Shown here piece by piece: positions 1 to 6,712 of a stretch of 8,618 bases of DNA. The translations under genes and the position numbers were made by a program. The DNA lies in assembly GCA_023141075.1 (NCBI GenBank), contig JAGLKL010000047.1, forward strand, positions 1-8,618. Reading direction: 5' to 3'. Origin of the DNA: Alphaproteobacteria bacterium. Its GTDB lineage: Bacteria; Pseudomonadota; Alphaproteobacteria; Micavibrionales; Micavibrionaceae. Under the pieces are notes generated by a model that saw only the letters and a list, made by a program, of their open reading frames with translations, had not been told where the DNA came from and ran no database searches. Within the stretch, counting starts at the first letter, position 1. Every line of letters starts with the position of its first letter.

Positions 1-33
1 AAACCTTAGCTACTACAGCCCCTTAAACTTTCC

Positions 34-912
34 TTATCGGAAGGAGATATTCACGCGGCGATTAGCCGGCTCACGAACATTATCCAATGTTTCAACAAGC
101 AATTCTTCTTCACCACTGCTGTCAACAACCATCAGACTTTCGTTTATACCGCGCTGGGTCAAAGCATCGCGCACGGCATTTGCACGTTTGAAGGCAAGAC
201 GTTTATTATATTCTTTACTACCGGATGTATCGGCATGACCATCGACAACGACCTGTGTTGGCGGATTTTTCGCTACTTCCTGAGCAATCGCATCCAGAAC
301 GTTCTTCGCTCCAGAACTCAAGTCAGCCGAATCCCAGTTAAAGAAAACAAGATACATGGCTTCTTCAGGAACCATCGGAGGTGGTTCAATCGGCTCTGGC
401 GGAGGAGGCGGTGTTTGCTGAACAAGACCTTCTAGCTCGGCAACCGTATTCATGAAATCGCTTTTACAATCGACAAGACCCTCATCAAGCCAATGTTCTT
501 CCTGAGACTCGATCCAGCAATCATATTTTGCTTGTGCCAGAGCAGCTGTAGACGGAGCAATTTCCCGGCCTCCAAGATCAAACGTTATAACAAGGCGTCC
601 ACGCGCCGCCGCCATTTCCCTGATATGTTTCTCACTCAAATTCCAATCAGTCACAGGCTCAGGCATCACAGCTTCGCCAGCAGCGGCAGCCAGACCTTTA
701 CGTGCAAAGTGCAGGGCATCAGGATAATCCATCATTTTATCCAGCCGCTCATTTGCGAAAGTTTTATACTCTCCGGCCAGAGCTTGAGTGAATGGACTAC
801 CTACAGGCTGTGCTTCATTAAGCGCTTCAACCTCACTATAGGTGTCATACATCGTACAGCCACCAAGTGCTAAAACGCCAGCTGCCAGAACAAGATTACG
901 CACGGATTTCAT
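34..912 (-). CDS. OmpA-family outer-membrane lipoprotein, peptidoglycan-binding
   Basis: A 292-aa lipoprotein expected to sit in the outer membrane and bind peptidoglycan, tethering envelope to wall. Residues 1-19 form a lipoprotein signal with lipobox L16-G17-G18-C19; Thr at +2 is not an inner-membrane retention signal. Residues 20-165 are a helical, family-specific region with two cysteines (C132, C149) that might form a disulfide. A proline-rich linker (about 167-180) leads to a C-terminal OmpA domain (about 185-292). That domain has the GHADTSG and YNKRLAFKRANAV motifs. D228 and R243 match, in identity and 15-residue spacing, the pair that contacts diaminopimelate in characterised OmpA domains. 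NRRV near the end is also typical. I chose ATG 912 because it opens the signal peptide and has an AGGGAG Shine-Dalgarno (about 919-925). Only 33 bases follow the stop, so its terminator is not visible. It is divergent from prfB. Family assignment is strong; the individual role is inferred. Confidence 0.93.
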   Translation of the reverse strand: MKSVRNLVLAAGVLALGGCTMYDTYSEVEALNEAQPVGSPFTQALAGEYKTFANERLDKMMDYPDALHFARKGLAAAAGEAVMPEPVTDWNLSEKHIREMAAARGRLVITFDLGGREIAPSTAALAQAKYDCWIESQEEHWLDEGLVDCKSDFMNTVAELEGLVQQTPPPPPEPIEPPPMVPEEAMYLVFFNWDSADLSSGAKNVLDAIAQEVAKNPPTQVVVDGHADTSGSKEYNKRLAFKRANAVRDALTQRGINESLMVVDSSGEEELLVETLDNVREPANRRVNISFR

Positions 913-1280
913 ATTTTCGCTCCCTAATATAGTAACGCATCGTCTCAGTATTATCGGATTATTCGTTTCTAAACACAACACACAAACCGATATTTTGATT
1001 CTTAATCAACACATTAATTATGTATCCTCAGATAACATAAATGTAAAGTTTAGTTTGTTTTTTTTAAAGCTTTTATTAATAATAAGGGCGTAATGAAAAA
1101 AATATGATGCTAAAATCGACATAATATCCGACTATTTCATTTCTAAATTCCCAAAGTCTGTCCAAAATCGGTTTTCCCTCTACCATAATGATTCCTCAGC
1201 TTGATTTTTATTCATAAATGAGGCTTATTTGAGTCTTTGAAGAGCATAAAACACCATAATTAACAAGGGAGTGAACCTCT
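913..1280. other. Divergent intergenic region, ompA-type lipoprotein / prfB
   Basis: This 368-base AT-rich spacer separates two divergent genes. It holds the candidate minus-strand promoter at 950-978. On the plus strand there are only weak promoter-like matches, for example TTGTTT at 1055-1060 with AATAAT at 1078-1083 (17-base spacer), and an isolated CATAAT at 1255-1260 too close to the prfB ribosome site to be useful. I see no RNA gene, strong hairpin or convincing small ORF here. Confidence 0.6.
950..978 (-). promoter_or_regulatory. Candidate sigma-70-type promoter for the OmpA lipoprotein gene
   Basis: On the minus strand, TTGTGT (973-978) and GATAAT (950-955) are separated by exactly 17 bases. 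Transcription would start near 943, giving a leader of about 30 bases that includes the AGGGAG ribosome site at 919-925. The fit is good but comes from pattern alone in an AT-rich region. Confidence 0.45.
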
Positions 1281-2382
1281 ATGCGCGCTGAGATAGAAGC
1301 AATTATTCTAGATATTGAAGAGACCCTCACGCTGCTTCGGAGGTGTCTTTGACTGGGATAATTCCCTGTTACGCTTGGAAGAACTCAATGCTTTAAGTGA
1401 AGATTCCGAACTTTGGTCAAACCCTGCGCGTGCCCGGAAACTTATGCATGAGCGAACCCATCTGGAGCAAAATATTAATTCTGTGCGCGAAATAAGTGAA
1501 TCCGTAAAAGATTACACCGAGCTCATAGAAATGGCCGAAGAGGAGGGGGATAAAGAAATACTCGAAGAAACAGAGGCCGCCATTGAAGCATTAAGCAAAA
1601 AAGTTGAGCGTCTGCGCTTGGAAAGCCTTCTTTCCGGCGAAGCAGATGACAACGATGCCTACTTACAGATCAATGCCGGAGCCGGAGGTACAGAAGCGCA
1701 GGATTGGGCGGAAATGATCTTACGCATGTATATGCGCTGGGCGGACAGTAAAGGCTATAAATATGCAACTTTGGAACGTAGTGAGGGCGAAGAGGCCGGA
1801 ATTAAATCGACAACTATTAAGATAGAGGGGAATCATGCCTATGGATGGCTGAAGACGGAAAGCGGTGTCCATCGGTTAGTCCGTATCTCTCCGTTTGACT
1901 CTAATGCGCGTCGTCACACGAGCTTTGCCTCCGTATCCGTTTCACCGGTGATCGATGATTCTATCGAAATAGAAATTGATGACAAAGATTTGCGCATAGA
2001 CACTTACCGCTCAAGCGGTGCAGGTGGTCAACATGTCAATAAAACAGATAGCGCTGTGCGCATTACTCATATTCCGACCGGAGTAATGGTTGCCTGTCAG
2101 AACAACCGCTCACAGCACCAAAACAAAGCCCAAGCCATGGAAGTCTTAAAAGGGCGGCTTTATGAACGCGAACTCAAGAAGAGAGAGGAAGAGCAGACTC
2201 AAGCTCACATTGAAAAAGGAGACATCGGCTGGAGCCATCAGATACGCTCGTATGTTCTACACCCATATCAAATGGTTAAAGACCTTCGTACAAGTGTTGA
2301 GACAACACAAAGTCAGGCTGTGCTCGATGGCGACCTAGATAAATTTCTTGAAGCATCTCTTGCACATAGCATCGAAACTTAA
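1281..2382 (+). CDS. prfB: Peptide chain release factor 2 (RF2), programmed +1 frameshift
   Basis: RF2 recognises UAA and UGA in the ribosomal A site and triggers hydrolysis of peptidyl-tRNA. The gene is in two frames: 1281-1349 encodes 23 residues ending ...RRCL, then in-frame TGA at 1350-1352. Slipping past T1350 resumes at GAC 1351 and continues to 2382, giving 366 aa (E. coli RF2 has 365). After the junction come a helical domain, then the SPF stop-codon recognition tripeptide (about 203-205) and the catalytic GGQ (about 248-250) within SGAGGQHVN. The residue equivalent to E. coli Thr246 is Ser here. ATG 1281 has an AAGGGAG ribosome site (1265-1271), and the N-terminus matches alphaproteobacterial RF2. 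Starting at TTG 1315 in the second frame would give a non-homologous N-terminus. Low RF2 should raise frameshifting, giving the classic autoregulation. Confidence 0.97.
1339..1353 (+). promoter_or_regulatory. prfB: prfB programmed +1 frameshift site
   Basis: A Shine-Dalgarno-like GGAGG (1339-1343) lies three bases upstream of the slippery CTT codon (1347-1349), which is followed by TGA and then C (1350-1353). This is the canonical RF2 layout: the internal Shine-Dalgarno strains the ribosome, tRNA-Leu slips from CUU to UUU, and the poorly recognised UGA-C context lets RF2 level decide the outcome. Spacing from the Shine-Dalgarno to the slippery codon is the same as in E. coli. Confidence 0.96.
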
Positions 2383-2474
2383 GATAACAGTTTAAATAAA
2401 GTACAAAAGTCTATTATTTTTTCATCGCTTTTTTCATAGTATTGGTGTAACAATGCCCCAAATATGATCGATTC

Positions 2475-2497
2475 TGTCTGCAAACAGACCGATTTTT
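2475..2497 (+). terminator. Probable intrinsic terminator downstream of prfB
   Basis: GTCTG (2476-2480) and CAGAC (2485-2489) pair around a CAAA loop. Two further pairs are possible beyond one mismatch, and a run of five T follows at 2493-2497. The stem is short, so strength is uncertain, but the position between prfB and the next gene fits. Confidence 0.5.
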
Positions 2498-2498
2498 C

Positions 2499-2527
2499 TT
2501 GTGTTTCTTGGTTTAACATAATAACAT
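2499..2527 (+). promoter_or_regulatory. Weak candidate promoter for the coiled-coil gene
   Basis: TTGTGT (2499-2504) and TAACAT (2522-2527) are 17 bases apart, directly after the prfB terminator. Neither box is close to consensus. Between it and the GTG start lies a small hairpin, CCCGA (2530-2534) with TCGGG (2543-2547), that lacks a T tract and so would be a leader structure, not a terminator. Confidence 0.25.
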
Positions 2528-2568
2528 AACCCGACAATTCTATCGGGGAAAAAACTAGGAATAGACCT

Positions 2569-4467
2569 GTGCGTAAAATAATTTCTTCTGTCACTTTGCT
2601 AATGTGTTTAACGAGCTCCGCTTCTGCCATAGACATGAATAGCGCCCGGTGGGATAGATTTTTGGAACATAATTCATTGACCCGGAAAATAGGCTGGGAT
2701 CAAAAAAATCTGGATGTGCAAACACGCAGTACCGGCCACCTAATTGTACGGATTAAAAAACTTGAGCTAGAAAATGAACAACTACGCAATAGCATTAGTC
2801 TGATCCGCGCCGGGAAAACCTCTTATGGGATGCCTGCGCCTGATCCGCGTATTCAAGGATTAATCGACGAGAATAAACGTTTAACAGCGCAAATCGGGCT
2901 GAATCGTGTTCAGCAGGGACCTTCTGCAAGCGATTATCTTCGGCAAATCAATATTCTTAAATCAGAGAACCAAAAACTCAGCCACCAAATTGAAAAACTC
3001 AATGTTGAAACGGCTATGAACATGGGGCCGGGTGGCGGAATTATGGATGACACATCCGTGCTGAAAGCCTATATAGAAGAAAACCAGCTTTTGAAAGAAG
3101 CATTGAATCAGCGCGACAACGGTACCAAGCGTATTGTTTTGCTCCAACAGCAAATCGAAAATCTTAAAGCCGAAAACAGTAAGCTTAAATTATCTGTCAG
3201 CTTGGACAACGGTATCTTTGATGACAACGATATCTTTGATGATGATGATGCTATTTTAGAAAATGATGCGGAAATTGCATCACTTAAAAAAGAGTTGATG
3301 GCTGCTCAGGAAGAAAACCGAGAAATGAGCATGGCTTTGGTGGAAACAGCTCAAAAAGCATTTGATTCCGATAAGAATGCAGGCAAAGCAACAGATGCCT
3401 ACGAAAACAATCTCAAAGCGGTAGGAGTGCTAAAACAGCGTTTATCTAAAGCATATGAAAAAAACAATAAACTACAAGCAAAGCTGAAGTTAGCGGCGGC
3501 AAAAGATATATCCGGTGAGACATCCAGTGAAGGGATAAAGGCACTACGTCAACAAAATGAAAGCTTGCGGGAAACAATTAAAGCGCAAAGTGAATCATTG
3601 CACTCTGCAGATAACGCGACAAAAACCGCGGAAAGACTAATAACCGAGAATTCAAATTTGCAACACAAACTTGATCTTGCGCGAAATTCGCATTCCATGG
3701 ACGGCAAGACAACACAAAAAATGTTGAAGCGCATAAAAACACTTGAGAAGAAAGTTATGCAGCGTGATGGCTACATTAAAAAGATGTTGGCGTCAAAAGC
3801 AGATGAACTGGCTGTTTTATCAAAAAGCGATACGCCAAATGCTACAGGACATATTGCTTTGTTGCGCGAAAAAAATAAGGCTCTTATAAAAGCGCTTGAT
3901 AAGGAAAAAGAAAGCAATATTGCATATCGCAGAAAAATTTCTGAATATCAGAAAGAATTTGAACACGCAAAAAAACTGGAGAAGGCATCTTCTTCAGGCG
4001 TGCACAGAGCAAGTATTTTTGAACGTCACGTCAAGACGCTTGAGCAAAAACAACAACAGTCTGAAAATACAGTTGCTGTACTCAAACTCGAAAATCAGGA
4101 ACTTAAGGCTCGCCTTAAACTTCTTGTTGCCCAACAAACCGGAGAAAGTGAAGGTTTAAATAAAATTCAGCCTGCAACAGGAGGAAGGCTGAACTCCTCT
4201 TCATTAATTGATCCAAACACAAAAGGCTACGAAAAGGGAGTAACATTTTTTGATGCGGATTATCCCATTACTGAAGAGCGTATTCTGCCTTTCCTTGATG
4301 AAGATAAGGAAGAAAAAGAGGATATAGGGAACGGCGCCAAGGCTGCGATAAATGAAGATGTAACGGATATGTTCGAAGATAGCCTTGCTGTAAATCAGAC
4401 CGCGATAAACTCTGAGACCTTGCTTGCAACAGAGCTTACGTCTTTATCTGAGGCTACCCACCGCTAG
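2569..4467 (+). CDS. Exported long coiled-coil protein, function unknown
   Basis: A 632-aa protein I do not recognise. Residues 1-20 are a Sec signal peptide ending in ASA before Ile21, so export to the periplasm or beyond is likely; no later membrane segment is apparent. About residues 55-520 are rich in Lys, Glu, Gln and Leu with coiled-coil character. They contain eleven copies of Asn-x2-(Leu/Met)-x3-(Ile/Leu/Val), with Asn at 69, 102, 134, 172, 203, 250, 299, 330, 361, 436 and 509. Breaks include a Gly/Pro stretch at about 82-94, GPGGG at about 153-157 and an acidic segment at about 213-228 with a near-repeat of IFDDND. The C-terminal 90 residues are acidic and not obviously coiled. The start is GTG 2569, with AGGA at 2557-2560, chosen because it opens the signal peptide. 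The stop TAG falls inside a palindrome. A structural, scaffolding or envelope-spacing role is conceivable but not shown. It is convergent with phaR, with no evident functional link. Confidence 0.85.
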   Translation: MRKIISSVTLLMCLTSSASAIDMNSARWDRFLEHNSLTRKIGWDQKNLDVQTRSTGHLIVRIKKLELENEQLRNSISLIRAGKTSYGMPAPDPRIQGLIDENKRLTAQIGLNRVQQGPSASDYLRQINILKSENQKLSHQIEKLNVETAMNMGPGGGIMDDTSVLKAYIEENQLLKEALNQRDNGTKRIVLLQQQIENLKAENSKLKLSVSLDNGIFDDNDIFDDDDAILENDAEIASLKKELMAAQEENREMSMALVETAQKAFDSDKNAGKATDAYENNLKAVGVLKQRLSKAYEKNNKLQAKLKLAAAKDISGETSSEGIKALRQQNESLRETIKAQSESLHSADNATKTAERLITENSNLQHKLDLARNSHSMDGKTTQKMLKRIKTLEKKVMQRDGYIKKMLASKADELAVLSKSDTPNATGHIALLREKNKALIKALDKEKESNIAYRRKISEYQKEFEHAKKLEKASSSGVHRASIFERHVKTLEQKQQQSENTVAVLKLENQELKARLKLLVAQQTGESEGLNKIQPATGGRLNSSSLIDPNTKGYEKGVTFFDADYPITEERILPFLDEDKEEKEDIGNGAKAAINEDVTDMFEDSLAVNQTAINSETLLATELTSLSEATHR

Positions 4468-4481
4468 GGTTTAGACCCTAG
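4464..4481. repeat. 18-bp palindrome CTAGGGTTTAGACCCTAG over a stop codon; dispersed repeat, copy 1
   Basis: Arms CTAGGGT (4464-4470) and ACCCTAG (4475-4481) pair perfectly around a TTAG loop. The TAG at 4465-4467 is the stop codon of the coiled-coil gene. Fifteen bases (4467-4481) recur exactly in inverted orientation at 8595-8609. No T tract follows, so it is not a standard intrinsic terminator by itself. Confidence 0.6.
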
Positions 4482-4552
4482 AAAAGAAACGAGTGTCGCA
4501 AGATAAATCCGCAACATAATTCCCGTAGAATTTTCACGAAAAAATGCCCAAT

Positions 4553-4596
4553 AAAAAGAGCCATGACGAGTGCATCATAGCTCTAATTGTTTTTTT
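4553..4596. terminator. Bidirectional intrinsic terminator between convergent genes
   Basis: AGAGC (4557-4561) pairs with GCTCT (4580-4584). After one C/A mismatch, ATGA (4563-4566) pairs with TCAT (4575-4578) around an 8-base loop. On the plus strand seven T follow at 4590-4596; on the minus strand the stem is followed at once by five T (complement of 4553-4557). It is placed to end transcripts of both the coiled-coil gene and phaR. Confidence 0.7.
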
Positions 4597-4651
4597 ATGG
4601 AGCAAGGCTTCACAAAGATTCCGAAGATATGAAAAGTCTTTTTATTATCCG

Positions 4652-4672
4652 AAAAAGCGCTAACTTACGCTT
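4652..4672 (-). terminator. Possible weak intrinsic terminator right after phaR
   Basis: On the minus strand, AAGCG (complement of 4668-4672) overlaps the phaR stop and can pair with CGCTT (complement of 4655-4659) across an 8-base loop, running into five T. The stem has only five pairs and shares bases with the T run, so the stronger bidirectional hairpin at 4553-4596 may be the main terminator. Confidence 0.35.
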
Positions 4673-5192
4673 AATCTTTATCGTCTCCCATATAATTGGC
4701 CATGTTGAACGGAGGCATCATTTTCATCGCGCGTTCAAACATTTCCATGTTTTTGCGAGCGATCTCTTCAAAGTTAACAGTTTGCGGGAACATATTTTCC
4801 ATGCCGGACATACCCATTCCTTCAAAGGATTTTGCAAATTGCTCTTGCCATTTCCCTTGGTTTTGTTTGAATACGTTCATTGTCTGCTCAAGATAACTAG
4901 GAACCATGGACTGCATATTGTCTCCATAAAAGCTGATTAAGGTACGCATAAAATCTGTCGGTAGCAATGTCTCATCACCGGACTCTTGATCCGCGATGAT
5001 TTGCGTTAGAACGCTACGTGTAATGTCTTTACCTGTTTTTGCTTCAAGAACAACAAAATTATGTCCTTCCTGAACCATTTCGCATAGATCTTCCAGCGTA
5101 ACATAGCTGCTCCGACCTGTATCATATAAACGACGATTGGCATATTTCTTTATGACTGTTGCATCGTCTTTGCTATTCTTAGCTTTGATCAT
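4671..5192 (-). CDS. phaR: Polyhydroxyalkanoate synthesis regulator PhaR
   Basis: A 173-aa cytoplasmic DNA-binding regulator. PhaR proteins repress phasin and their own genes and are released when they bind nascent PHA granules. The N-terminal PHB/PHA accumulation regulator DNA-binding domain spans about residues 12-75, with the signature IKKYANRRLYDT followed by SSYVTLEDL. The accumulation-regulator motif SVLTQIIADQE follows at about 60-70. The C-terminal third is glutamine- and methionine-rich, with an amphipathic segment (about 141-160, FEEIARKNMEMFERAMKMM), in keeping with alphaproteobacterial PhaR and plausibly the granule-contacting part. ATG 5192 has AGGTG about 6-7 bases upstream. It is divergent from the PhaC-type gene with a 154-base spacer, the expected setting for local control. 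No phasin gene is present in the window, so the usual main PhaR target must lie elsewhere, if present. Confidence 0.95.
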   Translation of the reverse strand: MIKAKNSKDDATVIKKYANRRLYDTGRSSYVTLEDLCEMVQEGHNFVVLEAKTGKDITRSVLTQIIADQESGDETLLPTDFMRTLISFYGDNMQSMVPSYLEQTMNVFKQNQGKWQEQFAKSFEGMGMSGMENMFPQTVNFEEIARKNMEMFERAMKMMPPFNMANYMGDDKD

Positions 5193-5346
5193 TGTTGCAC
5201 CTGTTTTTTGTTATATGTATATACAAGAATAATTGCTATTATGCACAAAAAATATAAAAAGAAAAGGTTTGTGTGGAAAAAGCGCAATATTTTTTCTATG
5301 CTGCGCGTTATGAAAATATTTTTCAAAAAGGTACAAGAGATTTTTA
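5193..5346. promoter_or_regulatory. phaR/phaC divergent control region with candidate promoters and TGC/GCA dyads
   Basis: For phaR, minus-strand TTGTGC (complement of 5243-5248) lies 17 bases from TGTATA (complement of 5220-5225), a mediocre promoter. For phaC, TGC followed by TATTAT (5234-5242) resembles an extended -10 box, but I see no -35. Overlapping both is an interrupted dyad, TTGC-TATTAT-GCA (5233-5245). A second dyad pairs GCGCA (5282-5286) with TGCGC (5302-5306). TGC/GCA-type dyads have been reported as PhaR targets in related bacteria, so these are candidate operators by inference only. Confidence 0.35.
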
Positions 5347-5354
5347 ATGCGTGA
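5241..5354 (+). CDS. Possible small basic ORF (37 aa) overlapping the phaC start
   Basis: ATG 5241 opens a 37-codon frame that ends at TGA 5352-5354, overlapping the phaC start as ATGCGTGA (5347-5354). The peptide begins MHKKYKKKRFVWKKRN and continues with alternating hydrophobic and basic residues. It contains further internal starts at GTG 5271, ATG 5298 and ATG 5310. No convincing Shine-Dalgarno precedes any of them, except AAAAGG (5262-5267) only three bases before GTG 5271. The A-rich DNA makes lysine codons likely by chance, so this may be no gene. If translated, the overlap suggests translational coupling to phaC, whose own ribosome site is poor. Confidence 0.2.
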   Translation: MHKKYKKKRFVWKKRNIFSMLRVMKIFFKKVQEIFNA

Positions 5355-6528
5355 TGGACCGCACCCATTATCGGTATATCTGGGGCTGGCTGCTGCAAAG
5401 ACGAAGGAGTTGCAGGACTTTGTCGTGCAGGGAAATATCGGGTATTCGCAAGAGCAACTTACCGAGATGATTCGCGGCATACAAAAATACCAGAACCACG
5501 GATACCATCAGGAACGGCTAAAGACGCAAAAAATCTGGCAGGATGGCACGGTTAAAATCATAAAACCTGATGAGGAAGCTCTTTTTATGACGCAGGCAAA
5601 ATCCGCCCCTTTGCTGCTTGTTCCTTCACTTATTAATAAAGCTTATATAATGGATCTTGCGCAGGAGCGTTCTTTACTAAGATGGCTTAACAGCAAAGGT
5701 GTGCCGACTTATCTTCTCGATTGGGGAGACCTTGTCGCAGAACGAGACGAGAATGCCTCCTTATCAATCGCGCAACTTCTGCGAAATAAGCTGTGCAAAG
5801 CTATAGAGGAACTGGCGAAACATCACGAATGCCCCATTGATGTTTTGGGGTATTGTATGGGAGGAACATTGTTGGCCGGGGGAATACATATTGTGCGTAA
5901 ATCTGTGCGCAAAGCAATTTTTCTTGCAACGCCGTGGGATTTTCATGCAGGGATGGTAGAAACTGAAGACGAGCAGAAGGAAAACGTTGCACTTATTAAG
6001 GGTGGGCAGGATTTAGTAGAAATAGTGCACAACTGGGCTCCCATAGTTTTGCCTGTCATCGAAGAGAAAGGGTGTTTGCCCAAAGAATATACACAAAGTC
6101 TCTTCGCTGCGCTTGGTGTACATGGTGCAGTACACAAATTTATCAGATTTGTTTCCATGAGCGACAACATACCTGAAACAAGGTTATTTGTGAGCGCGGA
6201 AGATTGGCTTAATGACGGAGTGGATCTTCCAGGCCGTATTGCACGCGAATGTGTTCAGGGTTGGTTTTTGGACAATGAACCCGCTGCCGGGGTCTGGTAT
6301 GTCGATGACCACCGTGTTAATCCGACAGTGTTTGACTTCCACAGCCTGATAATCGCTGCACGCAAAGACAACCTTGTATCATTTTCTAACGCCCATGCGT
6401 TATATGATCAAATACCTCGGGAGCACTGCCATATAATAACTCCAGATATCGGCCATATCGGTCTGATTGTAGGTAAGAATGCTATAGAAGAAGTATGGCG
6501 TCCTTTGCATCAATGGCTATGTGACTAA
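5347..6528 (+). CDS. phaC: Compact PHA synthase-type alpha/beta hydrolase (PhaC family)
   Basis: A 393-aa PhaC-family enzyme expected to polymerise (R)-hydroxyacyl-CoA into polyhydroxyalkanoate at the granule surface. The lipase-like box is GYCMGG with nucleophile C170. The general base is D341 in RKDNLVS and the histidine is H370 in IGHIGLIVG. The Asp-to-His distance of 29 equals that of class III synthases. Other conserved stretches are SLINKAYIMDL, TYLLDWGD and TPWDF. Length fits class III PhaC or the short PhaC-like hydrolases of alphaproteobacteria; it lacks the long N-terminal domain of class I enzymes. The N-terminal RDGPHPL stretch recalls the short alphaproteobacterial group. Class III needs PhaE, absent here, so synthase activity is likely but unproven; a PHA-related thioesterase or depolymerase-like role is the alternative. 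ATG 5347 has only AAGAGA (5335-5340) or a distant AAAAAGG (5325-5331) as ribosome site. Divergent from phaR and 184 bases upstream of phaA. Confidence 0.85.
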   Translation: MRDGPHPLSVYLGLAAAKTKELQDFVVQGNIGYSQEQLTEMIRGIQKYQNHGYHQERLKTQKIWQDGTVKIIKPDEEALFMTQAKSAPLLLVPSLINKAYIMDLAQERSLLRWLNSKGVPTYLLDWGDLVAERDENASLSIAQLLRNKLCKAIEELAKHHECPIDVLGYCMGGTLLAGGIHIVRKSVRKAIFLATPWDFHAGMVETEDEQKENVALIKGGQDLVEIVHNWAPIVLPVIEEKGCLPKEYTQSLFAALGVHGAVHKFIRFVSMSDNIPETRLFVSAEDWLNDGVDLPGRIARECVQGWFLDNEPAAGVWYVDDHRVNPTVFDFHSLIIAARKDNLVSFSNAHALYDQIPREHCHIITPDIGHIGLIVGKNAIEEVWRPLHQWLCD

Positions 6529-6596
6529 AAGCAACGCTTATGCATAATATAGTAGGCGGTTTTTGAGTATAATCACGGCATTCTCAGGTAGCAGGG

Positions 6597-6624
6597 TTGA
6601 TATATCCATCAAGAGAGATATTGT
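6597..6624 (+). promoter_or_regulatory. Candidate promoter with dyad upstream of phaA
   Basis: TTGATA (6597-6602) lies 16 bases from TATTGT (6619-6624), a fair promoter match about 90 bases before phaA. An inverted repeat, TTGAT (6597-6601) with ATCAA (6608-6612), overlaps the -35 box and could be an operator. No clear terminator separates phaC from phaA, so phaA may be read both from here and by read-through. Confidence 0.3.
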
Positions 6625-6712
6625 AAATTCGGATGCCTGTATAGATTCGGGCTAAAGAGTGTGAGCCTGTTCTGGCTTAATATTAATAGATATTTGAAGG
6701 ATAGTAAAACTA

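Noticed and set aside
493..873. 126-aa plus-strand frame inside the OmpA lipoprotein gene
   Set aside because: It is fully antisense to a well-supported gene and its sequence has no family features.
913..981. Upstream start for the OmpA lipoprotein at 981 (315 aa)
   Set aside because: The extra 23 residues would precede the signal peptide and overlap the candidate promoter; ATG 912 has the Shine-Dalgarno.
1315..1350. TTG start for prfB in the second frame
   Set aside because: It gives an N-terminus unlike RF2, whereas ATG 1281 plus the frameshift gives a full match and has a good ribosome site.
2530..2547. Hairpin CCCGA/TCGGG before the coiled-coil gene as a riboswitch or terminator
   Set aside because: Only five pairs, no T tract on either strand and no larger conserved fold around it.
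2379..2636. 85-aa reading frame on the minus strand between prfB and the coiled-coil gene
   Set aside because: No ribosome site, it runs across the prfB terminator and into the signal-peptide codons of the next gene, and the protein has no recognisable features.
6649..6677. GGCT / AGCC / GGCT short stems upstream of phaA as a possible attenuator
   Set aside because: Each stem is only four pairs and no T tract follows; too weak to call.
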